Origin: Hirudo medicinalis
Taxonomy: Eukaryota > Annelida > Clitellata > Hirudinida > Hirudinidae
DNA length: 64,000 bases
NCBI GenBank assembly: GCA_011800805.1
Contig: MPNW01000476.1
Span: 1-64,000, forward strand
Reading direction: 5' to 3'
Both the position numbers and the translations under genes were made by a program. Shown in pieces: positions 1-37,911 of the stretch. Position 1 is the stretch's first letter; each line of letters starts with the position of its first letter. The notes below the pieces were generated by a model, which was given only the letters and a program-made list of their open reading frames with translations, had not been told where the DNA came from and made no database searches.

Positions 1-126
1 CCATCTCTCAATTAATTCATCCATCTCTCAATTAATTCATCCATCTCTCCATTAATTCATCCATCTCTCAATTAATTCATCCATCTCTCAATTAATTCAT
101 CCATCTCTCAATTAATTCATCCATCT
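1..126. repeat. 20-bp minisatellite
   Basis: Just over six head-to-tail copies of ccatctctcaattaattcat fill the left edge, with one copy carrying a single change. The array continues out of the window on the left. It is not coding. Confidence 0.95.
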
Positions 127-141
127 CCCCAGCGTCTTTGA

Positions 142-363
142 GAAGTTAATCTTCTTTTCTTATCAGCTTTTAGAAGAAGTTATCACCGCCGTAGTTTGAG
201 CAGATTACAACAACAACAGCAACAACAGCAGCCGCAACAACAACAGCAACAACAGCAGCCGCAACAACAACAGCAACAACAGTATCAGCAACAACAACTA
301 CAACAACCGCAAACAAGACGATGGCAGAATGTTGTGTTTTTAATTTTGCCATCCAGTAATTAG
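142..363 (+). other. Open polyglutamine-rich frame (CAA/CAG repeat), not clearly a gene
   Basis: An open frame of 73 codons runs from just after a TGA to a TAG. Its middle is a CAA/CAG/CCG repeat that reads as long Gln runs broken by Pro. There is no ATG; an AG near 165 could serve as a splice acceptor, so it could be the last exon of a polyQ protein lying to the left. It could equally be a non-coding trinucleotide repeat that is open by chance. I could not identify a family. Confidence 0.2.
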
Positions 364-1043
364 TTGCAGGAGTTGCTGGCAGTGGTAGTCATTACGTTGT
401 AGATGCCTTTGCAACCGATTATGATAACGATGCCTACTCTATAATTATCTCCCAATAAGAAACAATGTCAAATGGATGGATGGATGGTTAGCTACTCAAT
501 TTGGAGAGAAATGCATGACATCAAAAGAATGTCTTCCTCCAGTCAGCAATCAACGTGTAATTTCTAATTCTACGAGGATGAAACTTTTTTTGTTGCTCCG
601 ATCCTTGTTTAATTACCTTGTCATTAGTTCGTTGGCAAGAAAAGCAATCTTCAGATTCATTTGTAGGTAAAAGTCCTCTTTCCTGGCTAATTGAATGCTT
701 TCTTCGGGTGCGAATTTCATGTCAAGGATCCCATCCTGGTGAGGTTGTAAATTCGAATGCGTCGGCATTCTTTGACCGGGCAACGGTTCGTAGATGGCAG
801 TGATTTGCCAACACACTTCCGACACTTTCGTCTGTCGCTAAAGACGGCTCTCATCCCTTGCTAATGAAATTGTAAACATCTGCTTGTTAGGACTCCTTTC
901 AAGATCCTCGCCCCGAGTCAGGATTCTTGCTTTCAACAAAAAATGTCTTCCTCCGAGCTTAAAATTGTTATTTACTTTTTATCCTAGGGCAGCAGGCTCG
1001 TAAAAATCGCGCGCGTAACGCCCCGCCGTCTTACTCGTCTGTC

Positions 1044-1210
1044 ATGAATGGTAACACGACCACATACGTGCCTCATGACGTCAATGGGCGGCAAGACTTG
1101 CTCGGGAAGGTCTCAACTGATGAATTGCAAGAGATTTATTGGCACCATCAGTCACCATCGATTCCCCTGACACCTATAGAGCAGAACAATGTTTCCACAT
1201 CTGATGATGC
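1044..1210 (+). CDS. Possible upstream coding exon of the bHLH gene
   Basis: An ATG at 1044 opens a frame that begins MNGNTTTYVPHDVNG and looks protein-like (polar, few repeats). If it is spliced at the GT at 1211 to the AG at 1576-1577, the reading phase joins exactly to the bHLH frame and would add about 56 residues. The donor (gtgttt) is weak, and the unspliced frame simply stops at 1283. I rate this a hypothesis; the bHLH gene is complete without it. Confidence 0.25.
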
Positions 1211-1581
1211 GTGTTTTCCACCGATCTTTTTTCCTGCTCATTCCGTCGGGCATGCATTCCAGTCGAAAATATGTCGTGTCTAATGCAACGATTTTTCATT
1301 TCGCTTTTCAAAAAAATATTCTACTCACGATATTTCAATTCTTTCGAATCTATTTTTGCGTTTTAAATGAAACTCTATGTCGTGACGAATGATGGCAGAC
1401 GAGCTCAGAATTTCAAGCACCTGCTTTGCACAATTTCAAAATTGTAGTTTCAAAACTTACTACATTTTATTGATTAGTTTTTTTGAATTAAATAAACGCA
1501 AGTATATTCACAAGTCAATATTTAATTTCTTTAAAGGAGAACACACCGCATCATATTTTGTCATCTTCCATCTCCAGTAAC

Positions 1582-2655
1582 ATGGCTTCAAGAACCACTC
1601 ACAGACCAAACACTTTCAATTTTCCTTTCCGCCTCAATTTCGTGTCCGATCCTCTCCCGACACTTCCAACTCCGGATTCTCTTCCTGATCTCGAGAAACC
1701 TTTCGAAGGTTTGGAAGAATGCGGGAACCTCCCAGAAAGCAGCGGATTTCCAGTAATTTCAGGGACAAAAAGATCTAAATTCATTCCCTGTCTAGACTTC
1801 GACTTTTCCATCCTGTCGCCTGACGAACACTCCAACATCGGGCTGGTTGCAATTTCATCCTCCAGTCAAGTGCAGTCTCCAAACACCATCATGAATTTTC
1901 TCCTCAGCAGCAGCGCTCAATTCCAGGTAGCAAGCGATCAAGGAATAGACTCTGCCCCGGCGAAAGACACTCAAGACAACCCTAGCCACAAGCGACCACT
2001 CCCGCCACCTCTCCTGCTCCTTGCAGACCACAATGCACCCCCAGCGGAATGTCAATCCCCCGAACATTTGAGGTCGTTTGACGGAAGCGACGACGAGATG
2101 AACGAAAGCGCAGACGACGACAGCGACGAGAGTTTCCAGCCTGACATCCACAGGACTAAGACCGACAGAAAGTCAAAGCAGAGCGACTTGGAAAACGAAG
2201 GACAAATTTCCAAAAAACGATGCAGGAACACGAAAGTGCACGAGTCGAACAAACAACCTTTCGCTCAATCAGGACGTGGTCAGACTGGAAAGAGGGGTCG
2301 AAAGCCGCGACGGGAAAGAAGCCAACGTCGCTTGGAAAGCAACGAGAGGGAACGACACCGCATGCACCTACTGAACGATGCTTTCCAAGAGCTGAGAGAA
2401 GTCATTCCACACGTCAGGATAGGCAGGAAACTCTCCAAGATTGAGACTCTCACATTGGCCAAGAATTTCATCAAAGCTCTGACAAACATTGTTTGCGAAA
2501 TGAGAGGCGAAGAACTTCCGTTCAATGATATCTCGGCGGATCAGACTCTCCAGGTGAACGAGAAAAACTTCCTTTCCAGGCAGAAAAGTCCCCCGCTCGT
2601 CCCCACCACTTCCACGAACGGCGTTCAAACATCTGCAATTCCGTACAGCGATTAA
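1582..2655 (+). CDS. BHLHA15: bHLH transcription factor, Mist1/dimmed (BHLHA15) type
   Basis: A 357-residue frame starting at ATG 1582 (context aacATGg) and ending in TAA. The basic helix-loop-helix lies at about residues 249-304. It reads [20 protein letters not shown] through the basic region, then helix 1, a short loop ([11 protein letters not shown]) and helix 2 ([12 protein letters not shown]). This basic region and the '[12 protein letters not shown]' helix 2 are typical of the Mist1/dimmed subfamily, whose members drive secretory-cell programmes as E-box-binding dimers in the nucleus. The N-terminal 200 residues are low-complexity with an acidic stretch ([15 protein letters not shown]) followed by basic runs, and show no known domain. 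The frame has no intron. Assignment to the subfamily is strong; one-to-one orthology is inferred. A possible extra upstream exon lies at 1044-1210. Confidence 0.88.
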   Translation: MASRTTHRPNTFNFPFRLNFVSDPLPTLPTPDSLPDLEKPFEGLEECGNLPESSGFPVISGTKRSKFIPCLDFDFSILSPDEHSNIGLVAISSSSQVQSPNTIMNFLLSSSAQFQVASDQGIDSAPAKDTQDNPSHKRPLPPPLLLLADHNAPPAECQSPEHLRSFDGSDDEMNESADDDSDESFQPDIHRTKTDRKSKQSDLENEGQISKKRCRNTKVHESNKQPFAQSGRGQTGKRGRKPRRERSQRRLESNERERHRMHLLNDAFQELREVIPHVRIGRKLSKIETLTLAKNFIKALTNIVCEMRGEELPFNDISADQTLQVNEKNFLSRQKSPPLVPTTSTNGVQTSAIPYSD

Positions 2656-5542
2656 CTGAGTCTAAAAAAAGAATAGGAATCTCAATCAAAAAGTCATTAT
2701 TCTAGGAAAATTGTCGTCCACAATCCTTCTCATGTCAAGCAGTAAGCTGGCTCGCTATTAAAAGGAACCGAAATTAATATACTTTCATGAAAGGCCAAAC
2801 TCTCGTATCTCAAGCCGCTAATGACTGTCGTGTTGACTGAAGACACCCTACAACCGGCTTTATTGCCAAATATTCCAGCCAGAAATTGAACGCTCTTAAT
2901 CAACTTTATTTTCGTTCAAAAATCTTCCGGAAAAAGCTGCCATTTTCTGTTCGCTTTATGAAGGAGAAACGCCATCCAGCATTGCAAATGAGCTATGAAA
3001 TGAGACAAATTTATTTTTGATATAATTTTTTTTCTTTATTTTATTTTTTTGTGAGTTGGTGTTGGTGTATTTGTTGTTGTTGTTGTTGTTGCTGTTACTG
3101 GAATTTGCATTGGAATGGATTCGGGCAAACAATTATTCTATTCTTCCCTTGCGGTTGTCCAGTATTTTTCCATATTAACAATTGTTGTTGATATTACGAT
3201 TATTACTGTAATTATTTGAATCTTCTATTATGTATAATCCATGCATTCCATTAAGCAAACACTTGCAAGTACATTTATCGGATTGTTGTCATGTTATCGG
3301 ATAGCAGCATGGATTGTAAATAAGTGTAATTTGCTGCTTCGTCAATTACGAATATCTTGTGGTGGTCGTTGTGGTATGCCATGCTACTGTAGAGTATGGC
3401 AGGGCATTTCAATGTCGTAACCATAACCCCAACATCGCTAATAGTAAATTTAATGGCTGTGATGGAAATTGTAGTGAGCTTGGAAGTGGGGTTAAAGTTG
3501 ATCTTTATTTTTGTAGTTGCGTCTGCATAGTCGATGGATGCGTTTCAATTTCGTGTGGAATTTCAGAATGAGAATTTCTGTCGTCGTAGTCATCGCAGTA
3601 ACCCGTTTTGTGACTTTTTAACATGCCTGTGATCGTGAAATTGATAAAATAGCAAATTATTTTTGGCTTTGAAGAAAAAAAAAACTGTACAAAAAATATT
3701 GGATGAAATTCAATTTATTTTTCTGTGATGAAGGCGTTGCTTGGCAGGCCTGGGAAATCATTTGAGTTTCTAGAAAACATTTCACGAAATTCGAAGTTTT
3801 AATCATCTCCAAACATTTTTAGCGAGTTGTCGAATTTTTCTTTTTCTTTTTTTTTTTTTGAATCTTTGTTGACTTGAAGCCGTGTTCAGGGGTCCATCAG
3901 TGTTGTGTTTCAGAAATGACTGAATTTTGGAGAAATACAAGAAACAAACAAGAAAATACGTTCTCCGTTTTCAGCTAAATTAAACCCATTTGTTGGCTTT
4001 GTTAGCAGAAAGTTTTAGTATCGAGTCAGAAAATTATTTTCCCAACTAATTATGACTGAATAAATACCGCTAGGAGGCTCTTAATGAGAGGTAAACGCTT
4101 TCGATGAATGTTCATATTCCCTTCGGGATGAAGCCTAGAAAATGTGTTTTAATTACGCTACTATTACTTATTTGCAACAATGTTATATTGCGAAAAAAAT
4201 GCCACTCTCGCCTTGGAGTTGAAGTGATAAATTGTGGCAACAAAAATATGGAAGACTGGTAAATTGTGGAATGGGTGGAACAGTTGCCTGAACTTTCGCA
4301 AGAGTTATGTGAACGCTTTCAGGGCTTAAGAAATCAGTCTTAAATTATTCACGAGACGGAAGAACGTTGACATACGATTCTTAAAAATTAAGACAAAACG
4401 AATGGGACGGCTAAAATAGCGAACAAGAAAATAGATCTGCCTCTAATTTATTCCGCTCCTCTTAGGAATAACCTTTCGATGGTCTAAAATATGTTTAAAA
4501 TTCATAAGCAACATGAATTAGTAACTACAAAGAAAGTTACCAGGCCGATTTTCGATGGGACGATTTCGTTAACCGTTATTTATGCGTTCATATTTCGTTA
4601 GCTATAGTCAAAAATAATGAAAATAGAAATGATTTGCGGTGTGTAAAAGTAGGTTGAAGTTGGCGGACGTAATTCAAAAAGAAAACTTATTGAGACCGGC
4701 CAGTGCAGAATTTGTACGAGTTCACATATTCGTTTTCTAAAAAATCACGAAATAAAATGGCGTATGCTTATTGGCAACATCTATCCTTCAGTCTGCCTCT
4801 AATCTTTGATCTTAGAATGTCAAGTCCTGTCTTTATGTAAATGTTTAGCGTGGGTAAAATCGCGTGAAATGACATAGATCCTCCCATCTCAGTCTTGATG
4901 TCTGATGCTGTTTCAGACATCAGGTGAATTTTTCTTTTATAGTTTTTCCATGTTCTGTTATTTTTAAACCTAACGAATGATTTCATAACATTTTATTTTA
5001 AGTAAATGTTTTAAATGTAATAATTAGCATTAAGTGAATTAAAGGGAATTTTAAACAAATCAAATTTTTTAACTTTTGATATCGAATGGCGCCATCTAGC
5101 GTATGTTTATCAAATTAAGTGCTCCTTGTATTGAGGGATGGCGCTGCCTTGTCTGCTCGGATTTATTGGAGAAGTTGGCAATCATTCTTTCATTCAGGTC
5201 AACGCTTAGGCGTTAATGATTCTATGGAGAATAAAAACCTGAAAATGTGGGATGGTCATGCAATGCTTTTAGATTCTGCATGTGCACACTGGAGGCTCTG
5301 TGCATGTTGCCATCGTCTCAAAGCATACATTGCGAGCGATGTTATTTAAGAGAGAGTGCTTCCATGATCCATGCGAAATTGAGGTCTGTCGGCAGGGCAG
5401 GAATCGTTTAAAAGTTCAGTTCCGACGGGCATGTTGACTGGATTTTAAATCCGAGGAGAATATTTTTGGATAAGTTTCATCGGATATTGTCGGCAGGAAA
5501 ACTGCTTCGTTACAGAAGTTCGGTTGAGATCTTATTGGTTAA
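2656..5542. other. Intergenic region between bHLH and PKC genes
   Basis: No convincing coding exon was seen. It should contain the bHLH 3' UTR (an AATAAA lies near 4059) and the PKC promoter and 5' UTR. It includes a GTT run near 3070-3095. It also has a short inverted repeat (gcgccatc near 5088 and gatggcgc near 5138). Small open frames at 3359-3571 and 4768-4986 have no recognisable similarity. Confidence 0.6.
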
Positions 5543-21538
<15,996 letters not shown>

Positions 21539-22781
21539 ACTTTTGACCCCTTCGCACAGGTCGCTTTATCGTTGTCGATGTCCGATCGGGTCCCTCTTGG
21601 CCGATTGCTGCCAATTTTGAATCCACATTCGAGGACTTTGTAGTAGCGAATTTTAGTCAAAGTTTATCGCAGCATTCTCGACGTATTCAGATGCCATGTG
21701 TTCAGATCTCCCAATCATCCATCCACAAGTCCGACGTATTCTGCGTGTTTCTTCCTCTTTTCTTTACATTTACAAGCGTCAACTAGTCGCGACAGGCAAT
21801 TCGTGCCCCTGTTCACCAGTCGCCGAGAGATTATCATCGAATCACCAGGCCCATCTTAACCGTAAGCCTCTATATGGAAAGCAAGCCTATGATTTGCTGC
21901 TCTGATCATCTTTTTAAGCTCCTCTTCGCGTTGTCAGTCACTAGTGAGTCCGCAAATTTAAAGTGCGCTAATTATAAGCGGCGTTTTGGCCTCGCATTCG
22001 ACGTTCATTTCTGGTTGATAATAAACTCCGATTCTCGACGTCATTCAGAGTTCATGGTCATGGGATGTGCTGACTTACGTGACTTGCGTTTTACAGTTTA
22101 AGAGTGCAACGCAGGTGCGAGATTTGCGTCGGATAAACTGAACGCTTGTAAGGGTATGATGTATCACAACCTNCACAACCTGTGAGACACGAGGCCCCGA
22201 GCTGCATTTGAGTCGAGCCCACGTGCAAACGAACAGCGAACCGTCAAATCCATTCTGACCTGATCGACTAATTATTTGCTGTGAAAATTCGTTTGAAAGC
22301 ATTAGAAAGAATGTACACACTTTGTACAACTACATCCTGCAATATTGTCATAAAAAGTTTATCCTAAGTCAGGAAATCGTAAATCAGCCAGTATTTCCTT
22401 TTTTGGAGTGGAATGGGCTGAATCAGCTTGCAGAAAAACTATGATTTCTCTCCGAGGTATTCTGTCTGAAATTCTTCCAGTCGTCTGGATATGTTGTAGA
22501 ACCTCGATCTGGAGATTAATATTTACAATAACAGCAACGACAACAACAATATTAATAATAGTAATAATAATTATAATAATCTGTAACAGTGAAAAAATGG
22601 TAGGTCGATTGCACTTTGCAGTTGCACATCAAGAGAAAAAGGAGAGAAGTGTAACACCATCATAAACATCCTCAGCAGCCTTTGAAAATCTTGAATATGA
22701 GAAGTAATAAAAAGGAAAAAATTAAAAAACCATTCGCATCATTTGGCCTCATAATCATCAGCTTCATTCGATATTCTGGCT
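21539..22781. other. Convergent intergenic region between PKC and mitofusin
   Basis: The two genes end tail to tail here. An AATAAA at 22020-22025 could end the PKC transcript. An N at 22173 sits between two copies of acaacct. An imperfect AAT tract lies at 22525-22585. No gene was found. Confidence 0.6.
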
Positions 22782-25518
22782 TCATGCATTGACCTCATAA
22801 TTACTGAATCCTGACCCCAACCTGAGGGAGGCAGCAGAGGCAGTAATGTTCTCCAACTTCTTTACCGAGCTTTCCAATTCCTGGATCTTCTTCACGAGCA
22901 GGTCTCGATGTTTGACGATCATTCCATGGAGGTCTTTCATCACGCAGTTCAGCTCCCTGTCGGAGAGGAGTAAGGGACAGGTATGAAAATGCAGCCATTT
23001 ATCTGTGATGTCCTCATGTTATTCGATGATCGTCATTGTCATCAACAATTTAGTTACAATAATAATAACAGTTAATTTGTGCATGGCATCAGAGGCACCT
23101 GTTACCACAAACATCGTCAAGTAAAACATATTTATTATTGTAAATCAGTATTTAAAAATGCTGCTTGGTGATGTACATAGCATAAACAGATAATCATTAA
23201 TGTAACCCCCATCATCACTAAACTCTAAAAGTGTAAACTCGCCTTTCTATCTGCTGACTGCAATTGGAGCTGAGGATGTCCATGACAGTTCTGAGCTGGT
23301 GGGTGACGAAGGAAATGTACTGTCGCTTGAAGGTCTGTTCCTTCATCTTGTTGGTCCAAGCTAACCTTTCGTAGACGTAAAGCAAAGCGTAGGCCGACAA
23401 GCAGATGACCATCACTCGCGACCCCACCGTCCGGAACACCTGCACATTAAGACTCTTAAAGAGATCGCTCCCGATCTTTAACAAAATTCCTATTACGAGA
23501 ACACAACAAATAATAATATAAAATTACATTAACACAATGATAAATAAAAAAATTATAATAGAAACATTCAGGATAAGATGAAGTAGCTAATTTGGATGGT
23601 GAAGCTAATTTGATTAATATGACAAAGGAAATCCCAAGGAAACCAACAGCCGAAAGCAAGACCATCATCCCAATTGTCGAACCAGACGTGAAGGGCAACA
23701 AGCTCGTGCTGGAACTTGTGCCTGAAGCTATCATCTGAGCCACCTGGAAAGCATCAATGGTTCAAATGACCACACTAAGAATGTTATTGACTTTACTGAC
23801 ATAATTATTATTATTATTATTATTATTATTGTTGTTGTTGTTATTATTATTATTATTCTTATTATTATTATTATTATTAATTAAAACACGTTGTCAACTC
23901 AAATTTCCATTTCAAATAATAATTTATTTGGCAATAAAAAACTCGTACTAAACTACTCAGAAGGCAAACAAATAAAAACCTCGTAATCGTCGGTGGTGCC
24001 TTTGCCCATGTACTTTGTCAGGAGAGCTGTGAGGCCAAGGGAAAACCGGAACTCGATGTCCTCAATGAACTCTGAACACAGTCCGGTGCAGTCGAGGTTA
24101 TAGGTCACCTCAAAATTCCTGCTCGGAACCAGAATCCTCACGACTTCTTCTTCTCTCATCGAAAGCATGGTGCAGGCCGAGGCTGTGTACAAAATTGTTC
24201 TTTATGAACAGCTACATCAATGATATCAACAATATAATTTTAAACATTTGAAAATATATTAATAATAGACAATAAATAAATAGATAATAACTAAATTATA
24301 TAACTAAAGAAAATATGAAAAAAAATCCAATCTGTAAAGTTTAAAAATTTGAAATACAATCGACGAAGCCTTTAATCGAATGTAAATATTTTGTAAAACA
24401 TCTTTATATTTCCTTTTCAGAGAAGACTTAGGCAAATAATAAAAACTTCAAACCCACCTATCATCTGATCACAGGTGTCTAAGAATGTAGCCCTGGCAAC
24501 AGGGGTGTGTGAAACATGGAGGTTTTTAATGAGATTCTCCTCCACATAAAAGTTTAAGTCCTGAAAAGTCGATATAAACTCAAAACAATACCATGGCGAC
24601 CTCGACCAATCCATCCTAAATGCAAAAACCAGAGCCATACAACAAGCAATATCTTTAAAGTTGTTCAGGTACAACTGAGAAATGTATGAGTGTCGAGCAA
24701 AATACCGTCGAAACACCGACCTTCTTGTACAGCCTCATGACTTCCTCGTCGTCGGGGTTGAAAGTCTGTCCGTACTCGTCCAGGACGTTGTACAAGTACT
24801 TCAACTCTTTTGTCAGGGACTGTGACATCTGAAATGAAAATTAATAAATCTATACCTCATTTTGAAGCAAGAACAGAACCGTCGACATCCGGCCATTGTA
24901 TCGTCCAATGCAAGAACACTATTACCAATGCAATATTAATTATCACAATAACCCATCATGCTGAAATAACTGAGAAGCAATGTTGCATCTACCAACCTTG
25001 TATCTGAGATGTTGAGAAGCCTCCACCACCAAACCTTTTGCAAGTTCCTGCCAGCATACGAAATCCTCATCTATGGAGTCCAGCAGACATTTGGATGTTT
25101 CAAAGTCTTCCACACTCAAACTCCTGCAGTGAACTTACAAGTGAATTATCAACAATAATTTATGTTAACAAATTGACAAGTGACAGTAGTATTAATGGCT
25201 AGTCACCTGAAAACATTGAACACAAGGCTTAAGAACAGAAAAATGCTTAAAAATCTGATCCCATGGTCGCAAACAACTTCAAAATGCTTTTTATGCTTTA
25301 TGTTTTACAAATCATTTCATTATGTTTCATGGATCCTCAAAATCTGGTCAAATATTTTGTCTAAAAGGGTTCAAGAACAGAACACCAATAACAAACCTTG
25401 CCTGGTCGACCTTGACGATGATCTCATCCCATATGGACACTAAAGAACTGGCCACACTTCCAATATTCCTGGCATGTTGAGCAAATTTGGTCTCAACAGC
25501 TGTCTTTGAGATGCAATC
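22782..25518 (-). CDS. Mitofusin exons 9-16: HR1, membrane segment, HR2
   Basis: Exons 9-13 code the helical bundle (for example [20 protein letters not shown]). Exon 14 (23743-23648) is Ser/Thr-rich, then [14 protein letters not shown]. It joins in phase 0 to exon 15 (23439-23243), [20 protein letters not shown], which forms the membrane hairpin followed by YVYERLAWT. Exons 15-16 form the HR2 coiled coil, ending [10 protein letters not shown]. The exon 15 donor is AAG|GCGAGT, a GC-AG intron. Confidence 0.9.
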
Positions 25519-27745
25519 CTAAATATGACAAAGGACCACAAAGTAAATAAAGTGGGCAAATGCCTGCACATTAAATAAGACAGTGCAATAGTATTGTTCA
25601 GTTTGCTTGTTTGATTTAAGTTCTTTTCTAAAATCCAAGGAGATGACTTGAAAAAAGATTTCTTCATTTCGCTACATTGATACAATTTGGCACTTTAAAT
25701 CAAAGAAAACAATAATTAAGAAGTCTCACAATTTAGAAGCTGACAGACCTCAAAACATTCTTCAAACTTTGCGAATTCATCGATCCGTTCTTCCACTCCT
25801 TCCGAGGGTTGTGGCAATTGATGAGGGACGGCCAGTGAATTATTGACTTGGAGCGTTTCCAGGGCAGATACGAAGAACACCCTCTTACAGACATCTTCCA
25901 AATCCATGACTTGAAGTTCATTCACGAGGAAAGAAGTGCATCTTTCGACGTGCTGCTGTCTCACCTGTCGGTTTCAGTCCACAAAATATCTTAATCTGAG
26001 AATTATTCACTTAATTTCAGAACAATTTTACCTCCTTCTTTGTGTCAATCTCGTATGCAGAAGCATCCCACCTGTTGTTCAGTATGAAGATGTTTGGCTT
26101 CGACAACCTCGAACTCACTCGATGGAAGAAGTTCTTTTCCTGGAAGGAATTAATTTTTACTGCACTGTGAAAATATTCTTAAATAATTCAATTGAGAGTT
26201 AGAAGCACAAAAACCAACATGGCAGTACTGCTCTCAGAATGCAAGTAAAGGATTTTTAATCTAAGACGCCAACTCACGGTCTGCATGATGGTCGATTCCG
26301 CATTGGCAACAAGAACGAACACGTCGGCATCCAGGCAAAACTTGTCGATCCACTCGTCCACATCTGCTGAGAGATCGATGCCAGGACTGAAAGATGTTTC
26401 AATGAATTCTAAAGTAATTAGGATTAATATTTGGTCTTCTGGCAAATATTCTCCAGTACTAACACAGCCTGACCCATCATCACTTGTAATCACAATTCTA
26501 ACACAATGTAATCAAACACTAAATCACTCAAATATTACATCCAACCCACAACATTCACTCATGAAAAGACCACAGAACCATTTAGGAACCTGTCAACAAG
26601 AACAACATCTTCTTGCAGGAGATGACACTTGTGCTTGGGCCAGTGAATCTTTATCAGGCTCTCGGGCGTCAACTTCACCTTGCTCAGAGCACTCGCCAAA
26701 TGGCTGAGTGACTGTTATAAAACAAAGAAATCAAAGAATATCGAATATCTGCCCACCATCAATGAACAAAAATACATTCAAAGTCATCAAGTCTGATTTC
26801 TGATATTTTTTATTATAATGGCTCACAGAATGAAGAAAGACAGAAGACTGTTAATGAATGCCTTCAAATATTTCCAAATTAGAAAATTCTTAATAACTTA
26901 AAACGAATTGCCAGATAATGCTCATGAAATTATTATTTTTCCATTTAATAGAACTGTTTATTATTTTTCCATGACAAAACTGTTTAGTCTGCTGAACTCT
27001 ATGGTTCACAAATTACCTTCAGCTCACCTGTACACTCTGCTTCCCTCCTGCCTCTGTTGCAATATAAGCCTCTGAACCATCTTGACCCTCTACCTTTAGA
27101 AGAAATTAAAACAAATTTGCACTGTAAATGCTAAACAAATTTCTCTGGTTGTTTTGGCAATGTATTAATTTGTTGAATTGCACTTAACAAATGCCACTAA
27201 TGGCTCAATGAGTCAAAGTCAGTACTTGCACGAAGCAGTTCGTCGTGTGGCCAATGCCGCTCGGCAGGATCTTGTCCTTCAACATGGCGTTTATGACAGT
27301 ACTCTTGCCATTGGAAGTTCTGCAATGGGCATTACATGAAGTCTTACAACTCATAAGCTCAAGACATAGAACTCATATTTAAAGAAATAATGGAGTCAAT
27401 AAAAATCCATCCACTTGTGATTACCTTCCAAAGAAAACAACTTTCATAGAATTTCGTTGAAGGATATCCGAGATCCCTTTGACCTTTTCCGCTAATTTAC
27501 CAGTTAAGGTTACATCGTCTTCAGTCAATATGGACTGATCAACCGAATGTATCTCTAAAAAGAGTTAAAAATATACTTTTACGGTCCCTAAAAGCTGATA
27601 AACTGTTCTTTTTCCCTTAATTAATAGAACCAAACCGACCGGAGGCGCATTTCCTGCTCTCACTGAGCAATTCCAACAAATCGGAAACGATTCCAGAAAC
27701 GGAATTTTTTGCTTTTGCGAAAAATTTTAGCGAGGACCCGCTCAT
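22782..27745 (-). CDS. MFN2: Mitofusin (outer-membrane dynamin-like GTPase), 16 exons
   Basis: Tethers and fuses mitochondrial outer membranes by GTP hydrolysis. Exons in transcript order: 27745-27640, 27554-27425, 27319-27226, 27093-27028, 26711-26590, 26386-26278, 26139-26032, 25964-25749, 25518-25397, 25123-24997, 24828-24721, 24560-24458, 24182-23980, 23743-23648, 23439-23243 and 22956-22782. The phase closes to 693 codons plus TGA, slightly shorter than human MFN1/2 (741/757). The start [20 protein letters not shown] aligns with the mitofusin N terminus. The GTPase motifs are intact, with a membrane hairpin near residues 550-600 and a C-terminal coiled coil. There appears to be one gene for the MFN1/MFN2 pair (compare fly Marf). 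The last intron uses a GC donor. The gene lies 361 bp downstream of the ABCC gene's stop on the same strand. Confidence 0.95.
23805..23882. repeat. ATT microsatellite in mitofusin intron 13
   Basis: An ATT/GTT tract of about 75 bp between exons 13 and 14. Confidence 0.85.
25749..27745 (-). CDS. Mitofusin exons 1-8: GTPase domain
   Basis: The P-loop GRTSNGKST (about residues 78-86) spans exons 2-3. The switch 1 region is [11 protein letters not shown] (exon 3), G3 is VDSPGID (exons 5-6), followed by [21 protein letters not shown]4 is ILNNRWDAS (exon 7). Exon 8 starts [20 protein letters not shown] and includes VFFVSALE. All nucleotide-contact motifs match active mitofusins. Confidence 0.94.
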
Positions 27746-27859
27746 ATTAGCAATCGGGGCATATTCTTTACACTCAAGTTCTTGATCTTATAAAATGTAA
27801 TCTAATACTAAATATTAGAAAGACAAGTTCACGCATTCGCTCAAAATCCACTAGTGTAA

Positions 27860-27969
27860 TACCGAAAGTCGAGTAGCCGCTGAATAGCATAAACAAGCAG
27901 AGGACAAACATTAAAAAGCACAAGATGCCCGAAATAGTGCAGACGCTTTTCGTGGGTTCTACATACTTC
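27860..27969 (-). other. Hydrophobic open segment between ABCC and mitofusin
   Basis: After a TTAG that could be a splice acceptor, an open frame reads KYVEPTKSVCTISGILCFLM, then FVLCLFMLFSGYSTF, which would make one or two membrane-spanning helices. A GT (gtatta) follows. It lies in the 361-bp gap between the ABCC stop and the mitofusin ATG. It may be an exon of an unknown small membrane protein, a mitofusin 5' UTR segment or a chance frame. No family was recognised. Confidence 0.2.
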
Positions 27970-28002
27970 TAACAGTCATCGTTTTTATATCACAGAATTC
28001 AC

Positions 28003-28008
28003 TTTATT
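28003..28008 (-). terminator. Candidate poly(A) signal of the ABCC gene
   Basis: AATAAA on the minus strand, about 100 nt after the ABCC stop codon and 258 nt before the mitofusin ATG. It is the first such signal after the stop. Confidence 0.5.
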
Positions 28009-28106
28009 TATTCATTCACTAAAAACATAATTTAAATGTCAATTCTAAAAAAATGCGCTCACAAAGCAGTCACCAAACGCAATAATACTGTCGGCACCTC
28101 CATACG

Positions 28107-37911
<9,805 letters not shown>

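Noticed and set aside
170..352. Minus-strand valine/alanine-rich frame
   Set aside because: It is the antisense reading of the CAA/CAG repeat and has no natural protein composition.
4768..4986. Minus-strand frame of 72 codons upstream of PKC
   Set aside because: It has an ordinary composition but no recognisable domain and no supporting splice sites.
25391..25401. GC donor after GTCGACCAG in mitofusin exon 9
   Set aside because: A GT donor four bases further on (GCAAG|gtttgt) keeps the phase with the next exon, so no GC donor is needed here.
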